Positions 35,430 to 46,519 of a stretch of DNA of 64,000 bases are shown one piece after another. This stretch comes from Ananas comosus (Eukaryota > Streptophyta > Magnoliopsida > Poales > Bromeliaceae), in the NCBI RefSeq assembly GCF_001540865.1, contig NC_033633.1, positions 11,692,917-11,756,916 of the forward strand. Reading direction: 5' to 3'. The first letter of the stretch is position 1. Each line of letters starts with the position of its first letter. The notes beneath the pieces are model-generated. The model was not told the origin of the DNA, searched no databases, and worked only from the letters and a program-made list of their open reading frames with translations. The translations under genes were made by a program, and so were the position numbers.

Positions 35430-37609
35430 TGAGCGGCATTCTGCTTTTAGATTTTTTCCGTGCTTTACGTGATGAACATTAGATGAAATAATCTCACGTA
35501 CTTTTACTCGTCCGTCTTCCGAAATGAGACCGGCAAGCCCACCCTTCATTCTGAGAGTGAAAGAAAGAATGCTCTCCGGCGAGCCATCCCTCCCCTCACT
35601 GACTTGGAATTGTAGCCTTTCGAGCAACGAAGCGACGATCGACTTCTCTGTATGTAGGCCATCTCCTTCCCAAGCACGATTCGCTGCCCGGCGGTGAAAA
35701 CACCGGGTACTTGAAAGGGCTTCTCCGGCCGGAAACCCGTCCTCGAGCGCACGCTCCGTGCCGGTACTCCCTCGCATCGGCCCAGATATCCGGCAGTCTC
35801 CATTGCGTAAACACTTGCTAATCAGCCTGCCTCCTTCCCCACGAACAGTTCCGTCGGGATGACGTCGTCCTCGCCTGCAGACTGCGTGTCGAGCGGCCAC
35901 CGGAGGGTACAGCCGTCATGCGACTCGTATCAGCCGCGTGAGGTAGTGGCATCTCCGCAGCTCGGTCGAAACCGAGCATTCGTCGACGGAGCAGCTCGGA
36001 CCGAATCGCACAGCTCGTCGACCTATCTTCCACTGCACGTCGGCCGCGCCGACACGAAACCAGTAAGATACCACGTGAGCGCCGACATGATGGTCTCGCG
36101 GACCGGCGAGGAGCGAAGTTGGTCACGAACGTCGCGGAGGAACATCCTCTGAGCACAAGGTGGTGGTTCAGGTGAGAATCAAAAATCGAAATAGAAATGA
36201 AAAACGGCCGGAATCGAAAACAGAATGATAGACTATCGATTCATTTGATTCGTAAAAAAAAATCGCAATCAGAATCGAAATCATGTTTCAAATTATTCAA
36301 AAAAATATTTTGTTAAAATATCTAAATTCGTTATTCAAAAATTCGAATTAAATTTAAACTTACAATGCGAACGTAAAAATTTTTAATTCATAATTTAAAC
36401 TCAAAGTCAAATCAAAATTTAAATTATTATTATGATTAACTAGTAAATTTAGATAATTCATATTAAATTCAAATTATTCAGCGAAGAAAAAAAAAAAAAT
36501 TCTCTCGATGAATTTCTCCATAGTAAAGTAATTCAAAATATCAGTCTCCCATTCAGAATTACTAACAATGAAAATGATTTATTCGCGAAGAAAAACCCGA
36601 TGTGTTTCGCGGAGGGCGAACCGCGAGAGGAGGTCGCGCTTTCAGGCTCTGAAGAAGCGCCGGTCCCCTCCCGCATCGCCCGACGGCGATCTCCCGCTGT
36701 GTAGCGCGTGGCACCGTCGCCATCAAGTTTCGCAGCCCTTCTCTCCGACCCGACCGTCGACAGCTTCTTGACACCTCCATAGCGACTCGCAACGTGCTTA
36801 GATAATACGAAACAGCCGTTATTCTGCTATAAAAAGTTCGAGCAGCAATAGAGGAGAACGAAGTTAAATATTTTTATATATGAAACATCACCGGCGACAG
36901 ATGAAGCGCCGATACGACTGTTCTGGCCCTTCCGTCGAAAAGCCTGCATGATTCAAAATGTTCTGCCGGCGAAAGCCTCGGCGGAACAGACAGCCGGGGT
37001 CTACGCCGAACGCCGACCTTGCATATAATTATCCAACGAGAAACTTTCGAGCCCCACTTTCTGAGGTCGACGACGTCGACCGTCCTCTTCGGCTCTCGCA
37101 GGCAAAGCGGCAGCAGCGCTCCGCGCAGCTCGGACTGCACGCGTCGAAAAGACGAACGCGCGGAGCGAGCGCCTGCTGACCGAAGGCTGGCGGCCTTGCG
37201 CTGGCGCCGCCAAGGGGTGCCGTCCTGGAGTTGAAGATGCCGCGGCGAGGAGGTCGTCAGCATGCAGGAGGCGGAGTGCGCGCCGTTCGGTATTTTGTCG
37301 AAGCGGGCGCGCAGCATGTGCTCGACGTTCGGGGGTCGGCCGGTGACTACGGCAGGCGGCGGCGCCGCGATGATGCGGAGGGGAGATGGTGTGGGCTGGG
37401 GCTGCGAGGGGGTCTCGGTGAATCCAGTCCAGGATGCGTGGCGGTTGCTGAGGAAGTGGGGGAGGTGCGACGAGGAGGGTGGGGTTGAAAGGCATGGATG
37501 TGGACGGGGGTTTTGGAGGGGGTTTTTGGCGGAGAGGAAGAGGGGAGCGGAAGAGGCGACGAAGGAGGAGGAGGGAAGAAGAATTGATTGGCAGAAGGGA
37601 GAGCTCCAT
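35430..37609 (-). pseudogene. CYP94-like cytochrome P450 pseudogene
   Basis: CYP94 enzymes are ER-bound fatty-acid/jasmonate omega-hydroxylases of about 500 residues. The N-terminal part (from an ATG at 37609) shows a Leu-rich anchor, then in shifting frames AKNPLQNPRPHP, VVTGRPPNVEHMLRARFDK, WRRQRKAAS and SLRAF. The middle part at 36562-36792 retains LRNLMATV- and LSRFALRETHRVF-like pieces. The C-terminal part at 35430-36150 shows RLYPPV (preceded by a stop), GEDDVIP, FRPEKPFKYPVF, a broken haem loop (GQRIVLGKEMAYIQ, where the family has GPRxCLGKEMAYxQ) and PESILSFTLRMKGGL. Reading it through needs many frameshifts. About 400 bp of AT-rich DNA (36160-36560) replaces part of the central coding region. 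The GC-rich composition still marks the old exon. Confidence 0.85.
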
Positions 37610-37766
37610 TGATGGATTGGGCTTGATTTGTGTTTCATCTTAAGCTTTAATTTATTGTTTGATGTCAGGAATATGTTTTTTATTTGGCTCGTGGACCATT
37701 GCGATTTGAAGGTTTCAGGAGTCAAGCACACTTGGCTTTGAAATTATAGTGTGCATGAACCTTTCG

Positions 37767-37798
<32 letters not shown>

Positions 37799-38209
37799 GC
37801 TATTGTTAGAATCGATACTCATACTAATACATAGTATATAATCCAGTATCTAAAATAAAACAAAATAATATAGAAAAAAAATATTAGAAAAAGAAAGAAA
37901 AAAACTAAACTAATACTGTATTATTAATAAAAATATTTAATTAATTCTAAGCAGCACCCATACAGTCATGTTTACTGTGACTTATTCATACAATTAAACT
38001 ATACCTAATTATATATAGCTATCAAATCATAACAGATGTTAAATCCAACTTTTACTTTGAATAACTACAAATTCTACTCTAATTATATAAATTTTTAAAT
38101 ATAATCAATGTGTAATTTAGATATACTTTATCTCTAACTAAATTTCAAATTAAATTTGGATTACTATTCCAACACTTATCCATAAAATTAGTTTAAAGTT
38201 TTGAGTCGG

Positions 38210-38285
38210 ACTATAGTAATTTTAATAGCACTAAGTGCTCGTGCTATCAACTTTTTCACTATTAAATTTATCTTTTTAATTAGTT
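38210..38285. repeat. Half-MITE fragment (GGCTACTATAC-type family)
   Basis: GTCGGACTATAGTAATTTTA followed by ATAGCACTAAGTGCTCGTGCTAT matches one terminus of the family found in HOS1 intron 9. The opposite end is not present nearby. Confidence 0.45.
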
Positions 38286-38593
38286 TCGCCCTTTAAATTA
38301 TATTATGCTGTCAGCCGGCCAGAAAACCCTAGAAAATGTACATTGTGAGCTAAACCCAAGAATGTACATGGTGAGCTGCTCTTGTCATGCATTACTCTAA
38401 TAATTAAATTTGAGCTTTCAGCTGACAATGTTGCAGGAATAAAAAATGGACAATAATTTTCTGAGACAAGGAGCCACATGCCATTAGATTCTTGTTGGCC
38501 AAGAAATCTCCCATTTTCTTTTTATTTTATTTGATGTGCCCAATTGCCGCAAAGTCTTCAGTTTGTTTTCATCGTCCATCAATTTGTCCTCTA

Positions 38594-39410
38594 GGGTATC
38601 GTTTGGTTCGAGAATAAATTTTTTTTGGTTATTTCTGGGATAGATACAACTTCAGGGATAAACAGGAATAAAATCAATTTTAGGTTTGGATGAAAAGTGG
38701 GTTATTTTTGAGAATAAGAAAAATAGTGTTTCGGTAGTTAGATAGGAATAATAGGAATAAAAGTAATTATAGTAGTTAAATAATAATATTGTATATAATT
38801 AATTAACATCAAAATATTAAGTAAATGATATTTAATAAATTAATTAACTAATTTATCATGAATATTATTAGATAATCATAAATGTTAATTTATAAATTAA
38901 TTAGGAGATTAATTAATCATTAATCAATTATCCATGAGTACTGTTAATTAATAAATTATCTAACTACAAATAATTTGATAAGTTAACGAATTAAGCTAAA
39001 AAATTAATATATTAGTAAATTACTTATTTATTTATTTATTTAGTTATATTGGTCAAAATATTAATTTATTAATCAATATAGATATTAGTTATTACATAAA
39101 AACACTAATAAATAATTATTATTTTAGCTAATATTATTAAATTAGTTAATTATTAATTTAGCTAATTAATTAATAAAATAATATATAATATATTAATTAA
39201 TAATATTTTATTATTAAATTAGCAGAGGTATAAAGAGGTGAAATTATTATTCCACCAAAAGGGTGGAACAACAATTCCTTTCTCTTAACGGGTTATTCAA
39301 ATAACCCGTTAAGAGGGGAATTAAATAAACACATTCTCTCAAAAAGTGTTTGGATGAATTAGAGGGATAAAGTGGTCTATTCCCACTTTATCCCTTAACC
39401 AAACACTGCC
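38594..39410. mobile_element. Tourist-like MITE, copy 4
   Basis: An 817-bp element with ends GGGTATCGTTTGGTTCGAG and (reverse complement) GGCAGTGTTTGGTTAAGGG, preceded by CTA and followed by TAA. The centre is AT-rich (TAATTAAT words) rather than AAATTT, and it ends with a GTGGAACAACAATTCC / AATAACCCGTTAAGAGG hairpin zone. More diverged from the other three copies. Non-coding. Confidence 0.7.
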
Positions 39411-40046
39411 TAAAAATTTTATTCACTGTAATATCTGAACTTTAATTCTTTCTTAAATTAAATCTTATTTCTTTTATAAATCTCTATTTATTGAACTTTT
39501 TAAAACCTTGTATGGTGATAATAATGCATCCTTTCCGTACTTTTGTGTTCCAAATTAATGTGAGATTATTCTATTCATTTCTACGATATTCGAAGTAAGG
39601 CTATTCTATTCATTATCAAGATTTGTGTCGTTCGCGTGATGAATGATAATTGATGAATAAATGATTTTACGTTAACGACCGTTCCCAGCATATTTACGTT
39701 AAAGATTTTATTCTGATCATGCATTCCAATTTTTTTATTTTGTTACTGTTAGTATAATTTATCTCAAATTATGATCTAGTTAGCTTGCGGTGAGATGTGT
39801 GGTCTAAATGAAACCCAGGTTAGATTCCAAATGGGGAGATTAAACAATTCCCATCTCATCTTCGAAAAGAAACAGGATGAGCCAGATTATTCTAATTCTC
39901 AATTTCTCATTCAAAATCAAAGAAAATTTACGACCAAACATGCCAATTCCTAATTCGATTATATATCCAAGAACTCGACTCCGATAAACATACAGAAATT
40001 TGCCAAAATTTGTTCTGAATGGACAAAATTGCGACAATCTAGTGCT

Positions 40047-42174
40047 CTAAGAGAGGCATGGGCCTGTGAACTGGACGCCTGAGAAATTGCCATTCACATT
40101 AGAGCATGACCAACCGCGCCGACCTGCGCAAGTTAACTTTACGTCGTCGAGCTCTACGTTCTTGCACGGCACGTCTTCGCTGCACTGCAAATTGATTGCT
40201 GTTTCGGTTCTTGAAGTTCCTCTTATTCTTCTGAATCTGACGTCGCCAATCTGTATTTGCGAAGGCTGCAGGAGAGTTCAAATTCTGGGTCAGTCACTGA
40301 CAACTATGCTGAAAATGTTCAGATTTCAATGCTTTTTAACAAACTTTTCATGCCTTTTTGGTGCAGCCATGGCCCGGACAATACAGTTGATTTATTATGA
40401 TAGGATTCGATACATTGATCATGGTTATGTCCTCGAATGTGATATTAAGAGCTCGAATCGCCTGCAAGCCAGGCGATCCTGGCCACGTCTTGATTCGGAC
40501 TCCGTTCGTCGTGTTCTTCACCGTACAATTCTTTACGAGCAAACCAATCACGTCAGTCTCATTTCTGTACTTACCTAAACTCCCAATACTAAAAAAAAAA
40601 GAAGAAGAAACAAACCGAGTAAATTTCTCGATTTTCGTCGAATTTTTACGAAATAGTAGAACAAATATGGTTCGAAATCTGAGCGTGCATGTGTTTGTAG
40701 AAGTTGCACCTTATTCCATGGCCTGGTCCGCAAGTGATGTTGGACACAGTCACATTTCTCGATCCTGGACCGATGGAGATGCAGTCGTCGCCGGTGCTGA
40801 TGATCGAGTTTCGAATGCTAATATGACTTGTTTGCCCGATGTGGATGCCGTCGGTGTTGAGGCTATTTCCTGGCGCGGTTATTTTAAGATCGTGGACGTC
40901 GATGTGATTGCATTGGTGAAAGTTCATGTGGAAGGCCTTGCTATTGACGAGATTAAGCCGGTGTATCGACGAATTGCTAACATCTTTAAACTTGAGTGTC
41001 TACACAAAACAATTCATTCATCATAACTTCACTGACCAAAAATGAACAAGGATGAGAAAAGTACGCAGGATATGGACTCGACACGATACAAATAAGGTGA
41101 TACAACAAATCTTTGCCAACACGGATACAATATATTCAGATTTGATACTATAACGAGTCTTCAGCTACTATATGTTTCAAATAACGAAATACCAAGATCG
41201 TACCGTTGGAGGTAGCTTGCTGGAACGACCGTGACCGCACTTTTTCCTCAGCCACGAGAGAGCACCCTGGCCGTCGAGTACACCACCACCGGTGACCGTC
41301 AATTCGTTGAGGTCATTGAACTTGATCCAAAACATATCAGGGGAGCGAATAAACCTCGGAGGAGCCCTCAAATTTCCCCTGATCTCAACAAAAGGAGACT
41401 TGTGATTCTTGCAGGGCCCTCGTAAATTGACCGGCCCGAGTGCGAAGGTTCCGGGGGGGATCAGAAGGCTCGCGGCGCCGCCGAAGTTGCATGCAGCTTT
41501 CCAAGCAGCCAAAAAAGCCTGGAAAGAGAAGATCCAGTTGAAGACTACTGAAGTTAAAAATAGTTGGCACATTGAAAGAAGTTTTACATGATGATGATAT
41601 CATGCTCTGATCTTACCAAACACCAAAGAAACTTAATAAACCCATACAAATTTCTATACCTTCCATGCAACTCTTAGATCCATATTCAAAATAGAAGCTA
41701 TGTAAGAGATGTCTAAATAACGCCCAACTTACAACACTAAGAGCTGGTTTGACCCGGTTTCTGCTTTCAGCAATACCGATAACAAAGAGAAAAATACAAA
41801 TCTTTTGTCACGGCAAAACGCAAAGAAGAGATTTTGAGCCTCAAAGGCAGAAAGTCTAAGCTAGTGCAAAAAATTGTTGTGGGTTTTTAACATAATGCTT
41901 CTACTAACAGCACTGCGCACTTCATAAAAACACACTATGGCAAAATCAAACATGCTCTATGACTATGTGACATTAGCTCTAGGCGGAAACAATTGAAACG
42001 AAATAACATTATACATATATTTTGTATAAGGATTAAGTATCGATCACTTACTGCTTGGTTATCCTTTTTACCTGCACTTGCTCCATACTTGGTGACATCA
42101 TAGATCTTAAGGCAATTACATGAATTGGCAATGTACACAACCAAAAATATGGAGGAAAAGACCACTCCAAGCAT
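40047..42174 (-). CDS. Polygalacturonase (glycoside hydrolase family 28), secreted
   Basis: Hydrolyses alpha-1,4-galacturonan in pectin of the cell wall. Five exons: 42052-42174, 41204-41518, 40710-40999, 40354-40588 and 40047-40265, giving 393 residues. Phases agree throughout. Residues 1-21 form a hydrophobic signal peptide, followed by KIYDVTKYGA, the usual mature start. All GH28 signatures are present: NTDG (about 194-197), DD (217-218), GHG (239-241) and RIK (274-276). The N-terminal layout resembles exopolygalacturonase-like plant members. Intron 4 appears to use a GC donor (AAAAG|GCATGA): the GT alternatives break the reading or lie past an in-frame TGA, while the GC junction restores CTKKPSQIQIGDVRF. 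The first ATG is chosen because the frame upstream lacks signal-peptide character. Plus-strand frames here are shadows. Confidence 0.92.
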
Positions 42175-43708
42175 TGTTCTTATTTTTGAAGAGAGAAAAT
42201 TTTGGCAAATCCTGTAGTAGTAGAAACCAAAGAAAGAAATGTTTACGTTGTGTACAAACAACTCCTCATTCTTCAATTTAACAGCAGTTATACTTTTCAT
42301 CAATAAGCTTGTTCTTAACGCATTGCATCTAAGAAATGACTCCATTAATGTCCATTGTTTGCTAATAAAGACGATGAGTTTTGTCATTAATTTCAGGGTA
42401 AACTTCAAAAAGATCCTTGTGATATGTGTTATCTTTACATGGATGTGTTATACAATCAATACTTTCTCTCACATTTAGGCTCGAGACCTTCTAGGCTCCA
42501 GACCTTCTGAGCCTGACTAACGATAATCAAACTCGAAATCTCATGCTTTAATATTATGTTTAACTTGTTTATACCAATCATTATTCTCTAAAAATTTAAG
42601 CTATCAAAAAATAATATTTTAATATTTTATATTAAATTATAAAGATATTCCTTTCTACTCTTTTAATCAACATATAGTTATTTCTCTTTCAATTTTATAG
42701 ACATTGGATTGAGGAAAACAATAATCCTAAAATTAGAGCATAAATCGAGGACAACGCAAAGAGTTAATACTTAAAATTTACACTATGAAATTTGTAAATG
42801 TTTTATGAAATACAGAAATGTGAGAGGAGTATGAGCAGTAACAGAATAAACACAGCTTATTGGTAACCCAAATTAATAAATCTTTCATAAGCCCATGTCT
42901 TAGGAATTTTTGGTTCCCAACATAAAGAAAAACTGACAACCAATAGTTCAAACAATATACAGTTCAGCACAGAGCATCCCCTGATAAAACTATGAAGTAG
43001 AATTTCCTAGCAGGAATAAAATTTAGCCATAGTAAGTTTAGACACTCTGAGAAAATAAGATTACATCGCGTCTCTCCTATGATTCGGAATGAGCACTGTG
43101 ACCATGAGGGTTTTGCAGCTGTCCTTGAGCTGCAGCGACTAATGGCTTGTTTATACATGGCTGCTTGAATTGACCCGTACTGTTCGTTCCTTCGACAAGA
43201 ACCGGAAAAGTGTCGATCCAAACTCAGGAGTTCCTGTTGCACAGAAAATAAAAAATACAGCTTAAAATTTTCTTCTAAAACGGGTTATATGCCTCATAAA
43301 CAGATTGAATTATTTCACTAAGAAGAAACAAAATTATGATTTTGAAAATTTCCAATTAGAATACTCTGATTCTCGTAAGACTATGCTCGTGAATATAGGA
43401 GAAATACACGTAAATTTTCATATTTGAGAGATACCTATATTCATGTGTATAGAAAACTGAACAGGACACCATTTCTTATTATTGTATTACAGAGTAGGAC
43501 ACCGTTTCTTATTATCGTAAGATGAAGCGGAAAAAGAAAAGAAAGTTTGATATTAATGTGGCCTTACTACGATTTACCTCTTTATTGTTTTGTTATATAC
43601 TTTCTAGAAAAGGTGTCCACAGCAGCTTCCACCATCTTATGAAATTATTAGAGAAGACATATAGAAATAAGAATGAAAAACGGTGTCGAAAGGAGAGAAA
43701 CAATTACC
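42175..43708. other. Intergenic between polygalacturonase promoter and THA8L 3' end
   Basis: AT-rich. A minus-strand frame at 42964-43242 is somewhat GC-richer and lies downstream of THA8L. It may be 3' UTR or an alternative terminal exon, but no homology was recognised. Confidence 0.45.
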
Positions 43709-45241
43709 TCATCTCATACCAAAGATCTCTTCAGGAGGATCATAAATATGCCGCTCGGGAAACAACTCCTCGAAATCCTGCTTCACTCTATTCCTCAGCA
43801 GCGGGTGCGGCAGAAGCCCCTTCAGTAGTATCCTGAAGGGCAGTTCTTCAGGAGGTTCGGGCGATTTTATCATGTCCTCGTAGATATTCATCGCATCTGA
43901 TGGCGACCCGTATCTCAAGAATCCCCTGATAACCTCCGCATACGTCTGCGAATCAGGAAATAGCTCATCTCTTCTCATGCTCTCCCACACTTGGATCGCC
44001 TTTTCCATCTTTCTACTCCTGGCTAAAGCAACGATTAAATCCTTGTAGAGATACACGTCCGGCTTATACCAGTCTTCCTTTTGTATAATACTAAACATCT
44101 GTAAGAAATTTACGTTCGTGAAATTAGTCAGGTTGATAGATTCGACCACACCTGAAACCAAAAAAAAAAGGAAAAAAAGCTACCCATGATCTTATATCAG
44201 TGGCTAGGGATCAACAATTGCCTAATTTCATAGATTATAGTAGCTAAAGATGTTTCTCATATACCCTGCGAGTCCACCATTCAGCGCTAATGGTTTTTCC
44301 TCATTAGAAAAATACGAGAAATAATAATAATTGAACTATTTTGAGAGCCATAAAGAGACGAATCTACCACTCCCTAGCACAATGTCGAGAATCACAGTAA
44401 ATGTAATAGGATGAAAAGGTTAAACTGAAGATACTGCGATAGCAAACAACTGAAGATACTGCAATAGCTTATTTAATCAAAAATTGAACATTTTTACTAC
44501 CATGATTTCTTGCTTAAAAATGCTTCTGTTTTGTTAAGAAAGATCAAAGATAACTAACATTAAAAAAAAATTGTAGTCCATGCACAGTATATTTCTTCAC
44601 AACAGTACTAAAAGCAATGATTTTTAAGCTTTTCTCGGTAACCAATCTAATTACAAGCAAAAATTTGAAAAGGAAAGGTGATATTTTAACCTAACTATCA
44701 CTATATGCAGAGGTTTACTACCTAAATAAACCAATCAAATATACTTTCCACAAAGTCCGCATCTCCCTCAAAACCCTAAAACCCTCAAATCCATCGAAAC
44801 CCCAAGTTACCCGCATCAAAAACCCACTAGAAAAAAGCACTAACGCAGCGGAAATCGAACCTTGAGCGCCAAATCCACCTCCTCCTGTCGCTGGAGCTCG
44901 TTGAGCACGGCGATCTTATCCATCTTGAGCAGCCGCAGCACGTGCGACTTGACGAACTTCTCCAACCTCTCCTCGTCGCCCTTGAACCTCTTGAGCCCTT
45001 GGATCACGAAAAGCGCCTCCTTTCCGATCATCTTCTTCCCCCTCCACAGGGGGCCTCTCGGCCTCCCGTCGTGGTAGAGGCGCCTCAGCTCGAAATTGAG
45101 CTCGGTTCGATGGGGCTCCGCGCTAGGGTTTCGGAGATTGGGGGGACGAGAGGGGTGGTGTAAGGGTGATGTGAGTATCCGAAGGATTAAGGGGGCCAAA
45201 TTAGGGTTTTTGGATCGTCGGAGAAGGGCTCGGGTCGCCAT
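43709..45241 (-). CDS. THA8L: THYLAKOID ASSEMBLY 8-like short PPR protein
   Basis: THA8 and THA8-like are short pentatricopeptide-repeat proteins; THA8 is needed for splicing of certain plastid group II introns. Two exons, 44861-45241 and 43709-44098, join in phase 0 (LALK|MFSI) to give 256 residues. Residues 1-60 are basic and Ser/Pro-rich, suiting an organelle transit peptide. The conserved GPLWRGKKMIGKEALFVIQG block is followed by PPR helices (KPDVYLYKDLIVALARSRKM, FPDSQTYAEVIRGFLRYGS) and the family-typical tail LLKGLLPHPLLRN and YDPPEEIFG. The start is the first ATG, right after a short GC-rich leader. Whether it acts in plastids or mitochondria is inferred from relatives. Confidence 0.9.
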
Positions 45242-45407
45242 GGATGGGGAAGCGTAGAGAGGGTTAAAACCTCCACGAAGGGGTTAAACCCTTTTAAAGT
45301 GTTAAGTGTTAATTGTTGACCGTTGGATTGGGTAATTGGTCTCTACGTACAGTACGTATATGATCCATAATTTGTACTGTAGAAATGTGCATTTTCCATA
45401 TTTCTTT

Positions 45408-45826
45408 GGGGAAACTTCAAATTACCCCACGTGGTTTCATATTTTCTCACTTTACTATCCTATGGTTTAAAGTGTATCAAGTTAGTACCCTATGATTTCA
45501 CATTTTCTTACTTTAATACCATGTGGTTTCAAATGTATCATGTTAGCACCCTGTGGTCTCATATTTGTATCAAATTAGTACCATGTGGTTTTAATTTTCT
45601 CTTTTTCTTATTCATTTTTTTGTATATAATTTAATGAAATATTAAACCACAGGATACTAAAGTGAGAAAGTGCGAAACCACAGAATACTAACTTGATACA
45701 CTTGAAACCGTAGGATACTAAAATGAGAAAGTGCGAAACCATAGGGTACTAAATTGATACTCTTTAAACTGTAGGGTACGAAAATGAGAAAATGCGAAAC
45801 CACTGGTAGGTATTTGAAGTTTTCCC
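45408..45826. mobile_element. MITE with GGGAAACTTCAAAT ends, copy 1 (upstream of THA8L)
   Basis: An inverted-repeat element. The left end GGGGAAACTTCAAATTACC and the right end (reverse complement) GGGAAAACTTCAAATACC pair. Inside, degenerate units of about 60 bp repeat the words GTGTATCAAGTTAGTACC and GTGGTTTCACATTTTCTCAC, inverted about the middle. It lies about 170 bp upstream of the THA8L start codon, so it could contribute to the promoter. Confidence 0.75.
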
Positions 45827-46519
45827 TATTTCTTTTGATAAGCACTTCAAAGGTTAGAGTGTTTCAAAAAAAAAAAAAAAAAAATGAAGGGGCCATTTTA
45901 TTAAAATTTAGTTCCCCAGACCCGAATTTCAATTTTGATTCTTCTGTGTTTCAATTATAGTCATTTAACTCTGAAGTTTAATTTCAATTTATAGATTTCA
46001 TCCTTACTTCAGAAAGATTATACATGAACAAATCATTTTCAACTTGCCCAGGCTCTGTGATGAAAAAAATATATACTCTATTTATTTTTGTACGTACGTG
46101 ATATTATATTGCGCATATTACAATATGAGTTTAAAGCCGCGAATTTATTTCAAATTTTCACAAGAAGAAACAGTGATGTATCCCAGTTAAAAGCACCATA
46201 TCTCACTTCCATTTCAAAGTGTTCCAAGTTAGTGACTATGATCAACTCAGCAGAACAGCACTTCATCATATATCATTGGGGAACTTAAACCATTTTGTCA
46301 TGGAACTTCAATTTGCCGCAATTGATTGGTGAAAATTCTGTTTTCGCAAGCGAATACTGGAGACTTGCTTGAAAAGATGCGAATATATTAACAGGCAAAC
46401 GAAACCGCAAAAAGAGTAACATCAATCTCTCCAGATTGTTCTGGTCTCGAGAACAACAGATTCAAAATGCCCTAAAACATGAATGGGCCGAATACGCTGA
46501 GCATTAACCGGGCTTGAGA

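Noticed and set aside
35859..36152. Plus-strand 97-codon frame
   Set aside because: A shadow of the GC-rich CYP94 pseudogene on the minus strand, where recognisable P450 motifs are found.
37231..37612. Plus-strand Gly/Arg-rich frames
   Set aside because: Antisense shadow of the P450 N-terminal coding region.
40066..41026. Plus-strand frames of 170 and 209 codons
   Set aside because: They run antisense across the polygalacturonase exons and show no homology.
42964..43242. Separate 92-codon gene downstream of THA8L
   Set aside because: No recognised domain; more likely THA8L 3' UTR or an untested alternative exon.
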